A stretch of DNA of 64,000 nt from Paenibacillus_AB hodogayensis (GTDB lineage Bacteria > Bacillota > Bacilli > Paenibacillales > NBRC-103111), in contig NZ_BAAAYO010000021.1 of NCBI RefSeq assembly GCF_039536325.1, positions 556,815 to 620,814 on the forward strand. The letters are read 5' to 3'. Below are positions 35,838 through 44,597 of the stretch, piece by piece (positions within the stretch are counted from its first letter, which is position 1; each line of letters begins with the position of its first letter). The notes under the pieces are model-generated. The model had not been told where the DNA came from. It did no database searches and saw nothing but the letters and a program-made list of their open reading frames with translations. The translations under genes were made by a program, and so were the position numbers.

Positions 35838-37455
35838 GCAAATCACCCTTTGTATCATAGATGACATCAAAAGCGTAGTAGAAGGGTTGACCGCGATCGA
35901 ATGGGCGCAGCACGGCATTGCGTTCGCGGGATCGGCGGCCAATGGCGAAGACGGGCTGGAGCTGGTGAAACGGACAAAGCCGGATATTATTATTACCGAT
36001 ATCCGCATGCCGAGAATGGACGGGCTGACGATGCTGCGGGCCATCCTCGAGCTGAGCTTCTCGTGCAAGGTCATCCTGATCAGCGGCTACGCCGATTTCG
36101 ATTATGCAAAGCAGGCCGTTCAGCTGGGCGCATTCGATTTTGTCGTCAAGCCGTTTACCGAAGAGGATATTACGGAAGCGACGCTGCGGGCGAAGGAGCA
36201 GATCGGGCGGGAGCGATCCAGACTGCTGGGCGTCCGGGACTTGGAGCTTAAAGTGCGGGAGAGCATGCCCGTGCTCAGACAGGAATATTTCGCTCTGTTG
36301 GTCAACCACCGGACGCCGTGGGAGCTCGCCGCCAAACGTTGGGACTATTTGAAGGTCGATTTGGAGCATCGCGGTTTCGTCGTGCTGCTCCTGGAAATCG
36401 ATCGGTTTCATGAGCGGGCCTTCGGGTTGTCGGTTCATGATGTGGAATTGATCCGGTTCATGATGCAGAACATTGCGGAGGAGACGATCCGGGAGCATGC
36501 CCGAGCGGTCGTGTTCCGGTCCAAAGACAACCGGTTCGTCGCCGTCGTGAACGATCCGGAAACCGCGACGGTGGAGCAAATCGCCGAGAGCTGCTGCCGC
36601 AACATCGCGCAGTATACGAAATTTACCGTATCGATCGGCACGGGACGTAGAGTCGAATCAATTAGCGAGCTGCCCGATTCTTATAGACAGGCGAAACTGG
36701 CGCTGGCGTATCATCTGTTCACGGAGGGCAATGCGGCGATCGGCTACGATGAAATTCCGCAATCGGACAAGCAAGCTCCTTTCGCGCTGGAGCATAAGGA
36801 CGAGCTGCTGCTCGCTCTGCGCTCGGGCAACGGCGACCGGGCGAACGCCATACTGGCCGACATCGCCGCGTTCAATACGGTCAAGCCGCGGCCGAATCCG
36901 GATTATTTGCTCAGCTTCTATGAGGAATTGGCCGCATCCGCCATCCGCACCTTCTACGAGCTTGTCCCGTTCCCGGATATTCAGCCTGTCGTTCAACGTT
37001 TCAAGATGATGCGAGCGGGGCTCGGGCTGACGTTGTCCGGTCTCGAGCAGCAGGTATCGGAACTGTTCAGGGACGGAGCCGAGCTCGTGCGCAAAAACAG
37101 CTTGTCCGAAGGACAGGCCATCATCTACAAGTCGCTCGACTATTTGAAGGGCCAGCTTCACCGGGAAGTCACGGTGGCCGAATGCGCCGCGCACGTTCAT
37201 TTGAGCGCCAGCTATTTTTCCAGCCTATTCAAGAAAGTGACCGGCATGACGCTGACCCAATACGTCTCGGGCGAACGGATTCAGAAGGCGAAGGCGATGC
37301 TTGTAAGCGGAGTGCCGGTTCAAGACGTGGCGTCAGCCGTGGGCTACGAGGAACGGCGTTATTTCAGCGACATGTTCAAGAAAATGACCGGCATGACGCC
37401 GTCGGAATTCCGGGCCAGCCTTCATCCGGACGGTCCGGATGGGGCAAAACAATGA
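35824..37455 (+). CDS. Response regulator, YesN type (receiver plus AraC domain)
   Basis: A 543-residue regulator. The receiver domain has the acidic pair in LCIIDDIKS, the phosphorylated aspartate in IIITDIRMPRMDGL (about residue 57), and the lysine in FVVKPF. A middle domain of about 250 residues precedes the AraC domain, with VAECAAHVHLSASYFSSLFK and VASAVGYEERRYFSDMFKKM. Its start lies inside the kinase gene, so the pair is co-translated. It should activate the downstream binding protein and permease genes. A terminator at 37469 separates them, so the target genes probably have their own promoter. Confidence 0.92.
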   Translation: MHNHEQITLCIIDDIKSVVEGLTAIEWAQHGIAFAGSAANGEDGLELVKRTKPDIIITDIRMPRMDGLTMLRAILELSFSCKVILISGYADFDYAKQAVQLGAFDFVVKPFTEEDITEATLRAKEQIGRERSRLLGVRDLELKVRESMPVLRQEYFALLVNHRTPWELAAKRWDYLKVDLEHRGFVVLLLEIDRFHERAFGLSVHDVELIRFMMQNIAEETIREHARAVVFRSKDNRFVAVVNDPETATVEQIAESCCRNIAQYTKFTVSIGTGRRVESISELPDSYRQAKLALAYHLFTEGNAAIGYDEIPQSDKQAPFALEHKDELLLALRSGNGDRANAILADIAAFNTVKPRPNPDYLLSFYEELAASAIRTFYELVPFPDIQPVVQRFKMMRAGLGLTLSGLEQQVSELFRDGAELVRKNSLSEGQAIIYKSLDYLKGQLHREVTVAECAAHVHLSASYFSSLFKKVTGMTLTQYVSGERIQKAKAMLVSGVPVQDVASAVGYEERRYFSDMFKKMTGMTPSEFRASLHPDGPDGAKQ

Positions 37456-37468
37456 TTTGACATCCCTC

Positions 37469-37496
37469 GAGAGTGGATCTACCCCACTCTCTTTTT
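37469..37496 (+). terminator. Rho-independent terminator between regulator and transporter genes
   Basis: GAGAGTGG pairs with CCACTCTC and TTTTT follows. It divides the two-component genes from the sugar-transport operon. Confidence 0.8.
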
Positions 37497-37559
37497 GCTG
37501 CAAACGCCCTATACTGACTACAAGGCAACGACAACTCAAACAAAAAGGGGTAAACGCTT

Positions 37560-38924
37560 ATGCTGAAAAAGACGATAGGCTTGGGACTTGGCGCCGTATT
37601 GGCCGCCGGACTGGCAGGCTGCGGAAGCACGGAGCCGGTCAAGGAAACGGAAGGCGGAGCGGCGCCGGCGAAGAAGATTATCAAGTATTGGACGGACGAC
37701 CGCCACGATCAGGAATATATCAAGGAGCTCGTGTCGAAGTTCAATTCCACGAACAAGGACAATATCGAAGTGGAACTGACGATCATGTCGGAAAACTACA
37801 ACCAGAGCGTGGACATCGCCTTCTCCAGCAACCAGGCTCCTGACGTGCTGCGGCTGAAAAGCGCGAACACCGAAACGTTCGTCAAAAAAGAGTATTTGGC
37901 CCCGATCGATTCCTATATGAACGACGCGCTGAACAAAAAGTTTTCCACCGTCATTTTCGACGGAGTAAACCGGTTCGACGGCAAGCTGTACTCCCTCCCG
38001 AATACCGGCTTGACGCTGCGGCTCGTCTATAACCAGGAGCTGTTCGAGAAGGCCGGCATCCAGGCTCCGCCCGCATCGCTGCAGGAGATGGTGGAGGCGG
38101 CCAAAAAGATTACGGACATCGGCAAAAAGGACGGCATTTACGGCTTCGCCCTGAACTTCAAAAATCCGAAGCAGGCATTCGACCGGTCCGTCCGCGAAAT
38201 ATTGTCGCTCAGCGGCTATCAAGGACTCGGCTACGATCTGAAAACCGGCAAATTCGACTTCGCGCCCTATTCGCAGGTAATGGGCTATTTCAAGCAAATG
38301 TACGATAACGGCAGCATCCTGCCTGGAGCCGAATCCCTCGATATCGACCCGCTGCGAGCCCAATTCGCAGCTGGCAAAATAGGCATGTACCTTTCGTTCT
38401 CGACCGAGCCGGGCGTATACAAGGACCAGTTCCCTACGAAAGTCAAATGGGCGGGAGCATTGCCGCCGACGATTGACGGCAAGCGGAACGGTACGTCAGA
38501 AATCGTATCGGCCGGCACATGGCTCGGCATCAGCAACAAATCGCCGAACAAGGATGCGGCATGGGCGTTCATGCAGTACATGTACGGCGACGACATCATG
38601 AAGACATACCATGAGAAAGGCTTCGGCATCGCGGTTGTGCCGAGCATCGCGGAGAAGGCCGGCAAACCCGATATTCCGGGCATGGAGGGATTCCTCGTCG
38701 GCAAGCTCGACTCGCTGTGGCCGGTTTCTCCAAACGTGACTCCCGAGGGAGCCAACTACGCGGACGCCTTCTTCAAATACGTGGTAGGCGGCGGCGATTT
38801 GCAAAAAATTACCGATGACTTGAACACGCGGTACAACGCGGCTTTGACCAAAGCGGTAGAGAAGGGCAGCGTGCAGGCGAAGCCGGACCCGACGTTTGAT
38901 CCGGGCAAGCTGCAAGGCAAATAA
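37560..38924 (+). CDS. ABC transporter sugar-binding lipoprotein
   Basis: A 454-residue family-1 binding protein with a lipobox LAGC (cysteine near residue 21). The mature domain contains IKYWTDDRHDQEYIKELVSK, LRLVYNQELFEKAGIQAPPA and WLGISNKSPNKDAAWAFMQY. It differs from the orphan lipoproteins elsewhere in this window. It is followed at once by two permease genes, so it is the receptor of a complete importer except for the ATPase. AAGGGG lies 9 bases before the ATG. The GH130 gene downstream suggests a manno-oligosaccharide ligand, by context only. Confidence 0.92.
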   Translation: MLKKTIGLGLGAVLAAGLAGCGSTEPVKETEGGAAPAKKIIKYWTDDRHDQEYIKELVSKFNSTNKDNIEVELTIMSENYNQSVDIAFSSNQAPDVLRLKSANTETFVKKEYLAPIDSYMNDALNKKFSTVIFDGVNRFDGKLYSLPNTGLTLRLVYNQELFEKAGIQAPPASLQEMVEAAKKITDIGKKDGIYGFALNFKNPKQAFDRSVREILSLSGYQGLGYDLKTGKFDFAPYSQVMGYFKQMYDNGSILPGAESLDIDPLRAQFAAGKIGMYLSFSTEPGVYKDQFPTKVKWAGALPPTIDGKRNGTSEIVSAGTWLGISNKSPNKDAAWAFMQYMYGDDIMKTYHEKGFGIAVVPSIAEKAGKPDIPGMEGFLVGKLDSLWPVSPNVTPEGANYADAFFKYVVGGGDLQKITDDLNTRYNAALTKAVEKGSVQAKPDPTFDPGKLQGK

Positions 38925-39002
38925 TGGGCGGATTCGGGGCTTTTGTGGAAGATTATGCGAAAGCCCCTTTCGCTTGTCCCGAAAGGAAAGGAGGAGGACT
39001 GT

Positions 39003-39899
39003 ATGGCCAAGTGGATGCGACTGCGCGAAAATTCGCTATTTTTGCTGCCCAGCGTCGTGCTCACGCTCGCCTTGGGCATTTACCCGCTGATCTGGGTACT
39101 GCGGTATATGTTTTACGATTACCCGGGCTACGGCAGCGAGTTGTTCGTCGGCCTGGACAACTTCAGCAGGCTTGCAAGGGACACGCAATTTTGGGAGTCG
39201 GTGCGCAATACGTTTGTTTTCGCCGGCGGCAAGCTGCTGCTGACGATCCCCTTATCGCTTCTTCTGGCGGTGATCCTGAACGGCAAATTGCGGGGACGCA
39301 ACTTTCTGAGGGCGATTTATTTCATGCCGACCGTTATCAGTACGGCGGTCATTTCCGTCGTGTTTTATATTATTTTCAACTCTTACAACGGCATGGTCAA
39401 TCAGCTGCTGCTCAAATACCATCTGATCGGGGAGCCGATCGATTGGCTCGGGCCGAAGCACGCGATGCTGACCGTCATACTCGTCGCGGTATGGGGGGCG
39501 ATCGGCAACTATATGCTGCTGTTCCTCGCCGGCCTGCAGAGCATTCCGCAGGACTTGTACGAGAGCGCGTCGATCGACGGCGCGAATGCCAGTCAGCGAT
39601 TCTGGCATATTACGGTCCCGATGCTCGGCCCGGTCATGCAGATGATCATTATGCTCGCGATCATTGCCTCGCTCAAAGGCTATGAAAGCATCATGGTCAT
39701 GACCGAAGGCGGCCCGATCGGCAAAACCGAAGTGATGTACTTGTATTTATACAAGCTGTTGTTCCCCGTATCCACGGGCTCCCCGGTCGATCAACAAATC
39801 GGCTACGGCAGTGCGGTAGGCTTCGCGACCGCGGTAATCGTCGGGGCCATTACGGCATTGTACTACTGGTTCAGCCGCAGAATGAACAAAGTTTTCTAA
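39003..39899 (+). CDS. ABC sugar transporter permease (MalF type)
   Basis: A 298-residue inner-membrane protein with six predicted membrane segments, starting LFLLPSVVLTLALGIYPLIW. The EAA loop that contacts the ATPase is seen as DLYESASIDGANASQRFWHI. The start is the ATG at 39003, 4 bases after GGAGGAGG. An in-frame ATG at 38943 would add 20 residues that do not look like this family. It pairs with the permease at 39942 to form the channel. Confidence 0.92.
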   Translation: MAKWMRLRENSLFLLPSVVLTLALGIYPLIWVLRYMFYDYPGYGSELFVGLDNFSRLARDTQFWESVRNTFVFAGGKLLLTIPLSLLLAVILNGKLRGRNFLRAIYFMPTVISTAVISVVFYIIFNSYNGMVNQLLLKYHLIGEPIDWLGPKHAMLTVILVAVWGAIGNYMLLFLAGLQSIPQDLYESASIDGANASQRFWHITVPMLGPVMQMIIMLAIIASLKGYESIMVMTEGGPIGKTEVMYLYLYKLLFPVSTGSPVDQQIGYGSAVGFATAVIVGAITALYYWFSRRMNKVF

Positions 39900-39941
39900 G
39901 TCCGGTGAATCGCCGGACTTCCAGAAGGAGGCGAAATTCGC

Positions 39942-40811
39942 ATGAACGGACAAGCGACACTGGCGAAACCGCCCTTGCGCTTATGGTCCTGGATCGGAAG
40001 AACGGCGATGTGGCTGTTTCTGCTGGTCATGGCCGTCTTGACTGTGTTCCCCGTGCTGATGACGGTAGCCGGATCGCTTAAAACCAGCGCCGAGCTGATG
40101 ACTGGCGGCGGCTTGCTGCCGAAGTCATGGCAATTTTCCAATTATGCGGAGGCGTGGAAGCAAACGAACTTCGCCCGGTATACGGTCAACAGCGTTTTCC
40201 TTAGTGTCATGTCGACAGTAGGAACATTGCTCGTGGCCGCGATGGCCGCTTATGTGGTCGACCGGCGCGATTTTCCCGGCAAAAGACTGTTCGTGATGCT
40301 GCAGGCTTCCACGATGTTCATATCCGTCGGGGCGGTCGTGCTGCGGCCCCAGTTCGATTTGATGGTCAAGCTGCATTTGAATACGACCCTATGGGGTGTC
40401 GTGCTCATTTTGGTAGCAGCTCACGCAAGTACATTTTTTATTTTGCTCAGCTTTTTCAAGGCGATTCCGCGGGAGCTGGACGAAGCCGCTATGATGGACG
40501 GCTCGGGCTTTACCCGAAGCTTCTTCAAAATCATTCTCCCGCTGCTTGCCCCGGGACTCGGGGTAACCGGACTGTTCGCGTTCCGGCATGCCTGGAACGA
40601 ATATATACTGCCGCTCGTGTTCACGATGACGAACCCGAAGCTGCAAACGTTGACCGTGGGCCTCGCGAACTTGCGCTACGGATCTTCCGCCGCCATGCAA
40701 ATTCATCTGATGATGGCCGGGGCATGTCTGTCGATATTGCCGATGCTCGTCATCTATATGATCGCGAACAAATCGTTCATGCAGGTGACGGCGGGTTCGA
40801 TCAAGGGATAG
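39942..40811 (+). CDS. ABC sugar transporter permease (MalG type)
   Basis: A 289-residue inner-membrane protein. The first segment is WLFLLVMAVLTVFPVLMTVA, and the EAA loop is ELDEAAMMDGSGFTRSFFKI. AGGAGG lies upstream of the ATG. No ATPase gene follows. Related Gram-positive sugar importers often share one MsmX-type ATPase encoded elsewhere, which is the simplest explanation here. Confidence 0.92.
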   Translation: MNGQATLAKPPLRLWSWIGRTAMWLFLLVMAVLTVFPVLMTVAGSLKTSAELMTGGGLLPKSWQFSNYAEAWKQTNFARYTVNSVFLSVMSTVGTLLVAAMAAYVVDRRDFPGKRLFVMLQASTMFISVGAVVLRPQFDLMVKLHLNTTLWGVVLILVAAHASTFFILLSFFKAIPRELDEAAMMDGSGFTRSFFKIILPLLAPGLGVTGLFAFRHAWNEYILPLVFTMTNPKLQTLTVGLANLRYGSSAAMQIHLMMAGACLSILPMLVIYMIANKSFMQVTAGSIKG

Positions 40812-40848
40812 CACGAAGCCTGACATTGCAAAAGGAGAATAGAAAACG

Positions 40849-41853
40849 ATGAGTCATAATACGATCGGCATCCTGCGCTCCAGTCCGCTTGTGACCCGAC
40901 ATCCGGCCAATCCGCTATTGTCGCCGAAGGACGTGCCATACGGCCCGGCGATGGTGTTCAATGCGGGCGTGGCGAAATATGAAGGCAAATATGTCATGGT
41001 ATTCCGCAACGATTACGGAGACGCCGAGAAGCAGACGATTTTGCCTTTCAGCACCACGAATTTGGGGCTTGCTACGAGCGATGACGGCATCCATTGGGAC
41101 GTGAAGCCGACGCCATGCTGGACATGGCACGATGAAGAAGTAATCCGGGTATACGATCCGAGGTTGACCGTCATTGACGGCAAATGCTATATGTGCTTTG
41201 CGGTCGATACGAAGCATGGTCTGCGCGGCGGGATCGCGGTAACGGAAGACTTTGACAAGTTCGACATCCTAAGTCTGTCCCTACCGGATAATCGCAATAT
41301 GGTGCTGTTTCCGGAGAAGATCGGCGGCCATTACGTTCGCTTGGAACGTCCTTTCCCGGTATACAGCCGGGGTGGCGGCGACCGGTTCGACATGTGGATG
41401 AGCGATTCGCCCGATTTGCGGTATTGGGGCAATTCCAAGCTCGTGCTCGGGGTCGAGCATGTGCCGTTCGCCAACGACAAGGTCGGTCCGGGAGCACCTC
41501 CGATCAAGACGGACAAGGGCTGGCTGACGACATTTCACGCGGTGGATCTCGACCGCAGCCGGGGCAAGAACGGCTGGGAAGCTTCTTGGCAGAAACGGTA
41601 TACGGCGGGAATTATGCTGCTCAATTTGGAAGATCCGAGCCGCATTGTCGGGATGTCGAATTCTCCTCTGCTCGCTCCCGAGGCGCCTTACGAGGTCGAT
41701 GGCGGCTTCCGCAATAACGTGATTTTCCCGGGGGGCATGATTATGGAGCCGTCCGGCGAGGTGAAAATATATTATGGCGCTGCCGATACAGTAGAGTGTT
41801 TGGCAACCGCGGACGTTGACGATTTGATCTATCTTTGCCTGAAAGGCGAGTAG
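40849..41853 (+). CDS. GH130 family beta-mannoside phosphorylase or hydrolase
   Basis: A 334-residue five-bladed propeller enzyme of family GH130, cytoplasmic. Motifs: HPANPLLSPKDVP, FNAGVAKYEGKYVMVFRNDY, YDPRLTVIDGKCYM (holding the likely catalytic aspartate), DNRNMVLFPEKIGG, VGPGAPPIKTDKGW and KIYYGAADTVECLATADVDD. Known members cleave beta-1,4- or beta-1,2-mannosides with phosphate, giving mannose 1-phosphate, or hydrolyse mannosides. Which linkage applies cannot be read from sequence. It follows the two permeases by 37 bases, in the same operon, and should process the imported oligosaccharide. AAAGGAG precedes the ATG. Confidence 0.93.
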   Translation: MSHNTIGILRSSPLVTRHPANPLLSPKDVPYGPAMVFNAGVAKYEGKYVMVFRNDYGDAEKQTILPFSTTNLGLATSDDGIHWDVKPTPCWTWHDEEVIRVYDPRLTVIDGKCYMCFAVDTKHGLRGGIAVTEDFDKFDILSLSLPDNRNMVLFPEKIGGHYVRLERPFPVYSRGGGDRFDMWMSDSPDLRYWGNSKLVLGVEHVPFANDKVGPGAPPIKTDKGWLTTFHAVDLDRSRGKNGWEASWQKRYTAGIMLLNLEDPSRIVGMSNSPLLAPEAPYEVDGGFRNNVIFPGGMIMEPSGEVKIYYGAADTVECLATADVDDLIYLCLKGE

Positions 41854-41868
41854 GCGAGGAGGAGGAGG

Positions 41869-43248
41869 ATGGTTATGAGTTTCGACCGAGTGACATTGCC
41901 TGCGGAGAGCATCCCCGTATCCCGCAATGTGGATGTCGTTGTCGTCGGAGGGGGAGCCTCCGGAATCGCGGCGGCGATCAGTGCAGCGGCGAATGGCGCC
42001 GACACGCTGCTGATCGAACAAAGAGGATTTCTTGGCGGAATGGGGACGGTCTCGCTTGTCCCGGCGTTCTGCCCGTTCACGGACAAGGAAAAACCGATTA
42101 TCCGCGGCATTGGCTTGGAACTGATGGACCGGATGAAGCAGGCGTGCAACGCCGACTACCGCAAGGAATACGAGCATACGCTGGACTGGGTACCGATCGA
42201 CCCCGAGATCCTTAAGCGGGTCTATGACGATGCCGCTCTCGAGAACGGGGTATCGCTTTTGTTCCATACGTTCGTCTATGATGTCGTGTTGTCGCAAGAC
42301 AAGCGGAACATCGAGGGGATCGTCATCGTCAACAAAAGCGGGCGATCGATTGTCCGCTGCAAGTATGTCATCGACGCGACCGGTGATGCGGATATTTCCG
42401 CCTTGGCGGGAGTACCGTTCCAGAAGGGCGGCGAGCAAGGCGAGCTGCAGCCGGGGACGATGTGCTACCTGTTGGCCAATGTGGACCGGCGGCAGTTCCA
42501 TGCCTTCTTGAAGGAAACCGGGGACACGGAGCAGCTGCACGCCACAGTGGAACGGGCGATCGCGGACGGCGCGCTTCCGGAAGGACGCAAGTCCATTTCC
42601 GGCCTGGCCTGGGTCAACGACTACTTGGTCGGCGTCAACTTCGGACACGTGTTCGGCGTAGACGGCACGAAGGCGGAGGACTTGACTCGCGGATCGATCG
42701 AAGGACGCAGGCTGGCCGAGCGTCAGGTCCGGTTTTTCCGCGACTTTGTACCGGGCTTTGAGCAGGCGCATATGGTTGCGAGCGGCGAGCAGTTGGGCAT
42801 CCGCGAGACGCGGCGCATACAAGGCGATTATGTGCTTACGGCGGAAGATTTTATGGAAGCCCGTTCGTTCGAGGACGATATCGCACGGAACGCTTACTAT
42901 ATCGATATTCATTTGGCCAACAGCAAAGGCAACATGACGTTCACTCATTTGCCCCCCGGCAAATCCCACGGCGTCCCTTACCGCGTGCTCCTGCCAATCG
43001 GCATTGACAACATGTGGGTGCCTGGGCGGGCCGCTTCATCCGACCGCGCGGTTCAAGGCTCGTTGCGGGTCATGCCGAACTGCTTCGCAATGGGCCAGGC
43101 TTCGGGTGCCGCTGCGGCCATGGCGCTGAAGACTTTGGCGACATCGCGCGGCGTGTCCGTCTCCCGTCTTCGCGAGCTGCTGTTGGAACAGGGGGCGTGG
43201 CTAGGAGAAGCGCATAGCTACGAGGCCGCGAAGCCATCAAACGCGTAA
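41869..43248 (+). CDS. FAD-dependent oxidoreductase
   Basis: A 459-residue flavoprotein. The FAD-binding loop is VVVVGGGASGIAAAISAAAN at residues about 23-42, then LIEQRGFLGGMGT. The second FAD stretch is KYVIDATGDADISALAGVPF. The end contains GRAASSDRAVQGSLRVMPNC and AMGQASGAAAAMAL, typical of the FAD_oxidored family. It lies 15 bases after the GH130 gene, with repeated GAGGAG before the ATG. An ATG at 41875 is an equally good start. Its substrate is unknown; in sugar loci such enzymes often oxidise sugar hydroxyls. Confidence 0.9.
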   Translation: MVMSFDRVTLPAESIPVSRNVDVVVVGGGASGIAAAISAAANGADTLLIEQRGFLGGMGTVSLVPAFCPFTDKEKPIIRGIGLELMDRMKQACNADYRKEYEHTLDWVPIDPEILKRVYDDAALENGVSLLFHTFVYDVVLSQDKRNIEGIVIVNKSGRSIVRCKYVIDATGDADISALAGVPFQKGGEQGELQPGTMCYLLANVDRRQFHAFLKETGDTEQLHATVERAIADGALPEGRKSISGLAWVNDYLVGVNFGHVFGVDGTKAEDLTRGSIEGRRLAERQVRFFRDFVPGFEQAHMVASGEQLGIRETRRIQGDYVLTAEDFMEARSFEDDIARNAYYIDIHLANSKGNMTFTHLPPGKSHGVPYRVLLPIGIDNMWVPGRAASSDRAVQGSLRVMPNCFAMGQASGAAAAMALKTLATSRGVSVSRLRELLLEQGAWLGEAHSYEAAKPSNA

Positions 43249-43567
43249 TCGCATTGCGGTTCAGACGGACGGTCACACTGAAGAGGAGTCCTGCTGCCGT
43301 TGAGAACGCAAGCTTCATACCCATATTCCGCGCTGCAGAGCACCGGTTATCCGTTGCTCTGTTTGGCGTTGCTTCCAATGCCTTCATTTTGGCATATACG
43401 GTTCAGAGCGGTTTGAACCAGACAGGATGCCGTTAGACGGAAGGATGCATGTGCAGATAAGCTTGCTGCTGCATTGGTTTGCCGCAAAAGCCCATGACAA
43501 ACATGGAAGTTTTATGTAAGATTGAGAGTGGAAGCAACCTGCGGAACAGAAGGGACAAGGATAAGCT
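43249..43567. other. Intergenic stretch of 319 bases
   Basis: Apart from short ORFs without ribosome binding sites I see nothing in it. Confidence 0.4.
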
Positions 43568-44329
43568 GTGTGGACACGCGAACAATTAAAAACGAGAGCA
43601 AAGGGCGTTCTGAAGACGTCTTACTGGAAGGCATTTCTGGCCAGCTTACTGCTGGCGCTCGTAAGCGGCGGACTTCCGAGCTGTAATGCAAGCACCGGCG
43701 CCGGGGGAAGGCGCGATTGGAACCCGTTTAGCCCGAACGAATTCGGAGGCGGATTCGATGTCGAATGGGACGGGATTTTTATTGCCATTATAGCGATCAT
43801 CGTGCTGGTAGGAATTGTCGTCTTTTTGGCGGCGCTTGCGTTTTCCATCTTTGTCAGGTTTCCGCTGGAAGTTGGCGTCATGCAGTATTTCAAACAGGCT
43901 GCGCAAGACGACGTGAATCTGAATTACTTAGGTTATTCTTTTGGCAAAGGGAAGTATATGCCGATCGTCAAAGGGATGTTATGGGCGAGATTCCTCAATT
44001 TCCTGTGGTACTTGCTTCTCTTCATACCGGGCATCGTCAAATCGTATGCATACAGCATGGTCCCCTACATACTGGCAGATAATCCGGAGATCGGCTCGAA
44101 GCGCGCGGTAGAGCTGAGCAACCGGATGACCAGGGCCCAGAAGTGGGATATGTTCGTGCTCGATCTGAGCTTTATCGGCTGGTATTTGCTTGGTACGCTC
44201 GCCCTCCTGGTCGGCGTTCTGTTCGTCCTGCCTTATACAAACGCGACCAAAGCGGAGCTGTATGTCGTGCTTCGTCAGCAGGCGCTCGATGAGGGGATAT
44301 GCAGGCGGGAAGAGCTGAATTTGATCTGA
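43568..44329 (+). CDS. DUF975 family membrane protein
   Basis: A 253-residue integral membrane protein. The start MWTREQLKTRAKGVLKTSYW and the core FKQAAQDDVNLNYLGYSFG, IPGIVKSYAYSMVPYILAD and LSNRMTRAQKWDMFVLDLSF are the DUF975 signature. About five membrane segments can be seen, the first after residue 20. Its molecular role is not established. The start is a GTG with AAGG 7 bases upstream. A terminator at 44341 follows, so it is probably monocistronic. Confidence 0.88.
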   Translation: MWTREQLKTRAKGVLKTSYWKAFLASLLLALVSGGLPSCNASTGAGGRRDWNPFSPNEFGGGFDVEWDGIFIAIIAIIVLVGIVVFLAALAFSIFVRFPLEVGVMQYFKQAAQDDVNLNYLGYSFGKGKYMPIVKGMLWARFLNFLWYLLLFIPGIVKSYAYSMVPYILADNPEIGSKRAVELSNRMTRAQKWDMFVLDLSFIGWYLLGTLALLVGVLFVLPYTNATKAELYVVLRQQALDEGICRREELNLI

Positions 44330-44340
44330 AAGAACGGTTT

Positions 44341-44377
44341 CGCCAAGTTCCTGTACGGGGCTTGGCGGTTTCTTTTT
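44341..44377 (+). terminator. Rho-independent terminator after the DUF975 gene
   Basis: CGCCAAG pairs with CTTGGCG across a 13-base loop and TTTCTTTTT follows. Confidence 0.7.
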
Positions 44378-44386
44378 GCCTCGTGA

Positions 44387-44401
44387 TGTAAGCGTTTTAC
44401 A
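44387..44401. promoter_or_regulatory. Palindromic operator-like site
   Basis: TGTAAGCGTTTTACA has TGTAA and TTACA arms, like a cre site with one extra central base. It lies about 200 bases before the binding-protein gene at 44598. Confidence 0.25.
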
Positions 44402-44597
44402 AAAAGTGCAAAACATCGGACCGATAGGGCAAAGATCAGGTCGGGGCTGTTGGTTTATGATGAATGTACATTCCAAACACATGGAATGAGGTGCAGCAGA
44501 ATCGGTACGTTTATTGCTCTTATCGATGCATACTCTCGTTCGGACGGACACAACGCCGTCGGTTACGCATGTATGAATGAATAGGGGAGTGACGTGA

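Noticed and set aside
41281..42969. Minus-strand frame of 562 codons across the GH130 and FAD oxidoreductase genes
   Set aside because: It spans two conserved plus-strand genes and has no ribosome binding site or domain.
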